NCBI RefSeq assembly: GCF_030412785.1
Contig: NZ_CP125295.1
Span: 5,456,001-5,520,000 of the forward strand
From: Paraburkholderia sabiae
GTDB taxonomy: Bacteria; Pseudomonadota; Gammaproteobacteria; Burkholderiales; Burkholderiaceae
Direction: 5' to 3'
Length of the DNA stretch: 64,000 bases
Shown here: positions 62,690 to 64,000 of the stretch, in pieces
How positions within the stretch are numbered: the first letter of the stretch is position 1
How the letters are laid out: every line of letters begins with the position of its first letter
Notes under the pieces: model-generated
The model's database searches: none
What the model saw: only the letters and a program-made list of their open reading frames with translations
What the model was told of the DNA's origin: nothing
Translations under genes and position numbers: made by a program

Positions 62690-62708
62690 TAATGCCGTTC
62701 AGTTAAGG
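62690..62708. repeat. Terminal inverted repeat of the IS4-family element
   Basis: TAATGCCGTTCAGTTAAGG matches the left end of IS4 (TAATGCCGATCAGTTAAGG) except for one base. The transposase stop codon falls inside it. The other end lies outside the window. Confidence 0.85.
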
Positions 62709-64000
62709 TCTCTTTTGAGGAACCGAACGGTATAGCGAAACGGTCTGGATTTGACGGCCCGAGCGCAACTGCGCCCGGGCCGTTTGTCGTTGGGAAGTTG
62801 CTTGAGCCGCTCGCGCAGGCGCCTGAGCAGCGCTGGCAGTTTGCCGTACGAGCGCGTCACGGCCGCCCACGTCATTTCGTACTGAATGGTGTGAAACGCG
62901 CGGATGAAGCTCAGCTCGTCGGGTGCGTGCCGGGCGTCGAGTGCCGCCCTGGCCATCTCCAGGCGAATCAGGTTATAGGCGATCAGAGCCCCCCAGAACT
63001 CCTGATAGACACCTTGTACGGTCTGGCTGCGAAGGGTCAGTTCCATGCCCAGCATCGACTGCTTCAGTTCATGGTAGCTGGTCTCGATCTGCCAGCGACG
63101 CTCGTAGCACGACACAATGTCAGCCGCCTTGAAACGCCTTCGATCAGTCAGGGACGTGAGCAATGTCCGTTGCCGGCCACGTGCATCGACGGCCAGCACG
63201 GCGCGCGCCTGCCAGAATTCGGGCAGCTCGGGGCATTTCGTGCGGGCCTGCGGCGACACACGCATGCGCACGATCTGGTCACCGTCGCACCCGCTCACGA
63301 CCTCCCAGCGCAGGTTCGATCTGGCCGGGATGATGAAATGCCGGTTCTCGCCGCCTGAAGCCAGATTGCACAGGATCTGGGCCGACAGGAACCCCTTATC
63401 AAAAACGGTAATGGAGTTGTCTGGCACACGAGGGATGAGCTCACGCGCCCAGATCATCTCATTGATATCGTAAGGGCCGAACCCGGCATCACACACCAGA
63501 TGCGTCGCCAGGGCGGTGAGCGTGACCGCGCGCAGTTGGGGATAGCTGCCCACCCGACCGTGAGCGGCAGCCGAGGCGCCGAAATGCCTGCGGTTGGCGA
63601 CACTGTCGGTGGTTCGCAGCGTCGTGCCATCCATCGCGAATAGCGAGAATCCCTTGAACAGGTACTTCGCCTGATCCTGCGCGATCCAGTTCCGGGCCGA
63701 TTCATGAAACAGCCACGCCAGGGGGGCGGCGCCGATACGCTGCCGCGCCTGGGCGATGGCGCTCTTGCTGACAAATGACGCATCGGGTGCGGGTAGCGCA
63801 AGGTCCAGTTCATCGACGACCTCGCTGATCGACTGGTGCCGATACAACGCCAGCGCAATCACTAGCCACACGACCTGCTGTGCGGGTAGCCGACGCCGAC
63901 GCACGCTGGCACTGCCACTGGCCTGCACCGCATACTCGATCCATTTGTACGGCAGATGCTGGCCCAGCCGGTCCCAATCGAGCGGCGGCTGTGATTCAAC
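62699..64000 (-). CDS. IS4-family transposase, N-terminus outside the window
   Basis: DDE transposase of the IS4 group that cuts and pastes the element. The frame is open to base 64000, and the residues before the GTG at 63928 (HLPYKWIEYAV) match the family, so the start lies outside the window. The first catalytic Asp is in FAMDGTTLRTTD and the second in VFDKGFLSAQ; the third acidic residue is in the Y2R3E6K signature YERRWQIETSYHELK. All three are present, so the enzyme may be active. Its stop codon is within the terminal repeat. Confidence 0.93.
   Translation of the reverse strand, partial: VESQPPLDWDRLGQHLPYKWIEYAVQASGSASVRRRRLPAQQVVWLVIALALYRHQSISEVVDELDLALPAPDASFVSKSAIAQARQRIGAAPLAWLFHESARNWIAQDQAKYLFKGFSLFAMDGTTLRTTDSVANRRHFGASAAAHGRVGSYPQLRAVTLTALATHLVCDAGFGPYDINEMIWARELIPRVPDNSITVFDKGFLSAQILCNLASGGENRHFIIPARSNLRWEVVSGCDGDQIVRMRVSPQARTKCPELPEFWQARAVLAVDARGRQRTLLTSLTDRRRFKAADIVSCYERRWQIETSYHELKQSMLGMELTLRSQTVQGVYQEFWGALIAYNLIRLEMARAALDARHAPDELSFIRAFHTIQYEMTWAAVTRSYGKLPALLRRLRERLKQLPNDKRPGRSCARAVKSRPFRYTVRFLKRDLN

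Larger units (their letters stand above)
62690..64000 (-). mobile_element. IS4-family insertion sequence, cut by the window end
   Basis: One end is fixed by the terminal repeat at 62690. The element extends past base 64000 with the transposase reading toward the repeat. It lies immediately after GGGGAGCCGCGGCTC, which looks like half of a terminator hairpin. Confidence 0.9.

Overview
The window is chromosomal DNA of a GC-rich betaproteobacterium, most likely Burkholderia sensu lato (Paraburkholderia-like). The evidence is protein family content and sequence style: an intracellular PHB depolymerase with the Ralstonia-type active-site cysteine, BenE, a MocR regulator, DUF1841, DUF3311 next to a sodium:solute symporter, ParC/ParE, and many G+C-rich hairpin terminators. 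No species assignment is possible from the sequence alone.

Layout. 1-3.4 kb: the 3' part of ftsK, whose start lies before the window. 3.5-8.1 kb: an exported lactonase-like propeller protein, small membrane and hypothetical genes, and a GH15 glucanase/trehalase-like enzyme with a charged insertion. 8.1-10.4 kb: intracellular PHB depolymerase phaZ and a TetR regulator, convergent. 10.8-12.9 kb: an orphan rsxB followed by nth, then DUF1841. 13-17.6 kb: two monoheme cytochromes c, a MoxR ATPase with a CoxE-like VWA partner, and a BenE transporter. 17.9-22.5 kb: transaldolase, a VOC protein, a FUSC membrane protein, and a DUF3311/sodium:solute symporter operon. 22.9-25.4 kb: a tightly overlapping operon of ubiC, a hypoxanthine-DNA glycosylase and a spermidine-synthase-like gene, then a small repeat protein. 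25.5-33.9 kb: htpG, a MocR regulator, and a same-strand run of VOC, EamA, aminotransferase, RidA and PhzF genes. 34.4-38.7 kb: a GGDEF-EAL sensor, a chromate-type transporter and a CopD-like protein. 38.9-43.3 kb: parC and parE. 43.6-44.3 kb: an MntA/HepT toxin-antitoxin pair. 44.3-48.3 kb: Uup-type ABC-F, a DUF4399 protein, rubredoxin, a methyltransferase and tRNA-Arg(CCT). 48.4-49.8 kb: small hypothetical genes. 50.1-51.8 kb: dcm-vsr. 52-54.1 kb: a Raf-kinase-inhibitor-like protein and an EmrB-type MFS pump. 54.2-61.1 kb: a stress-flavoured block (glycine-zipper protein, otsA, small hydrophilic proteins, DUF883) with two sigma-54 activators. 61.5-62.6 kb: two overlapping paralogous lipoproteins. 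62.7 kb to the end: an IS4-family element that runs out of the window.

Most genes are housekeeping or accessory metabolism of known families. No complete new defence or biosynthetic system is evident. The most interesting signals are regulatory or architectural: an inverted repeat at the dcm promoter suggesting self-repression by the methyltransferase's own helix-turn-helix; a triple operator-like repeat upstream of the MocR gene; a lone soluble RsxB retained beside nth; three DnaA-box-like sites upstream of parE; two ATGA-overlapping paralogous lipoproteins; and an IS4 element apparently inserted into the lipoprotein genes' transcription terminator.
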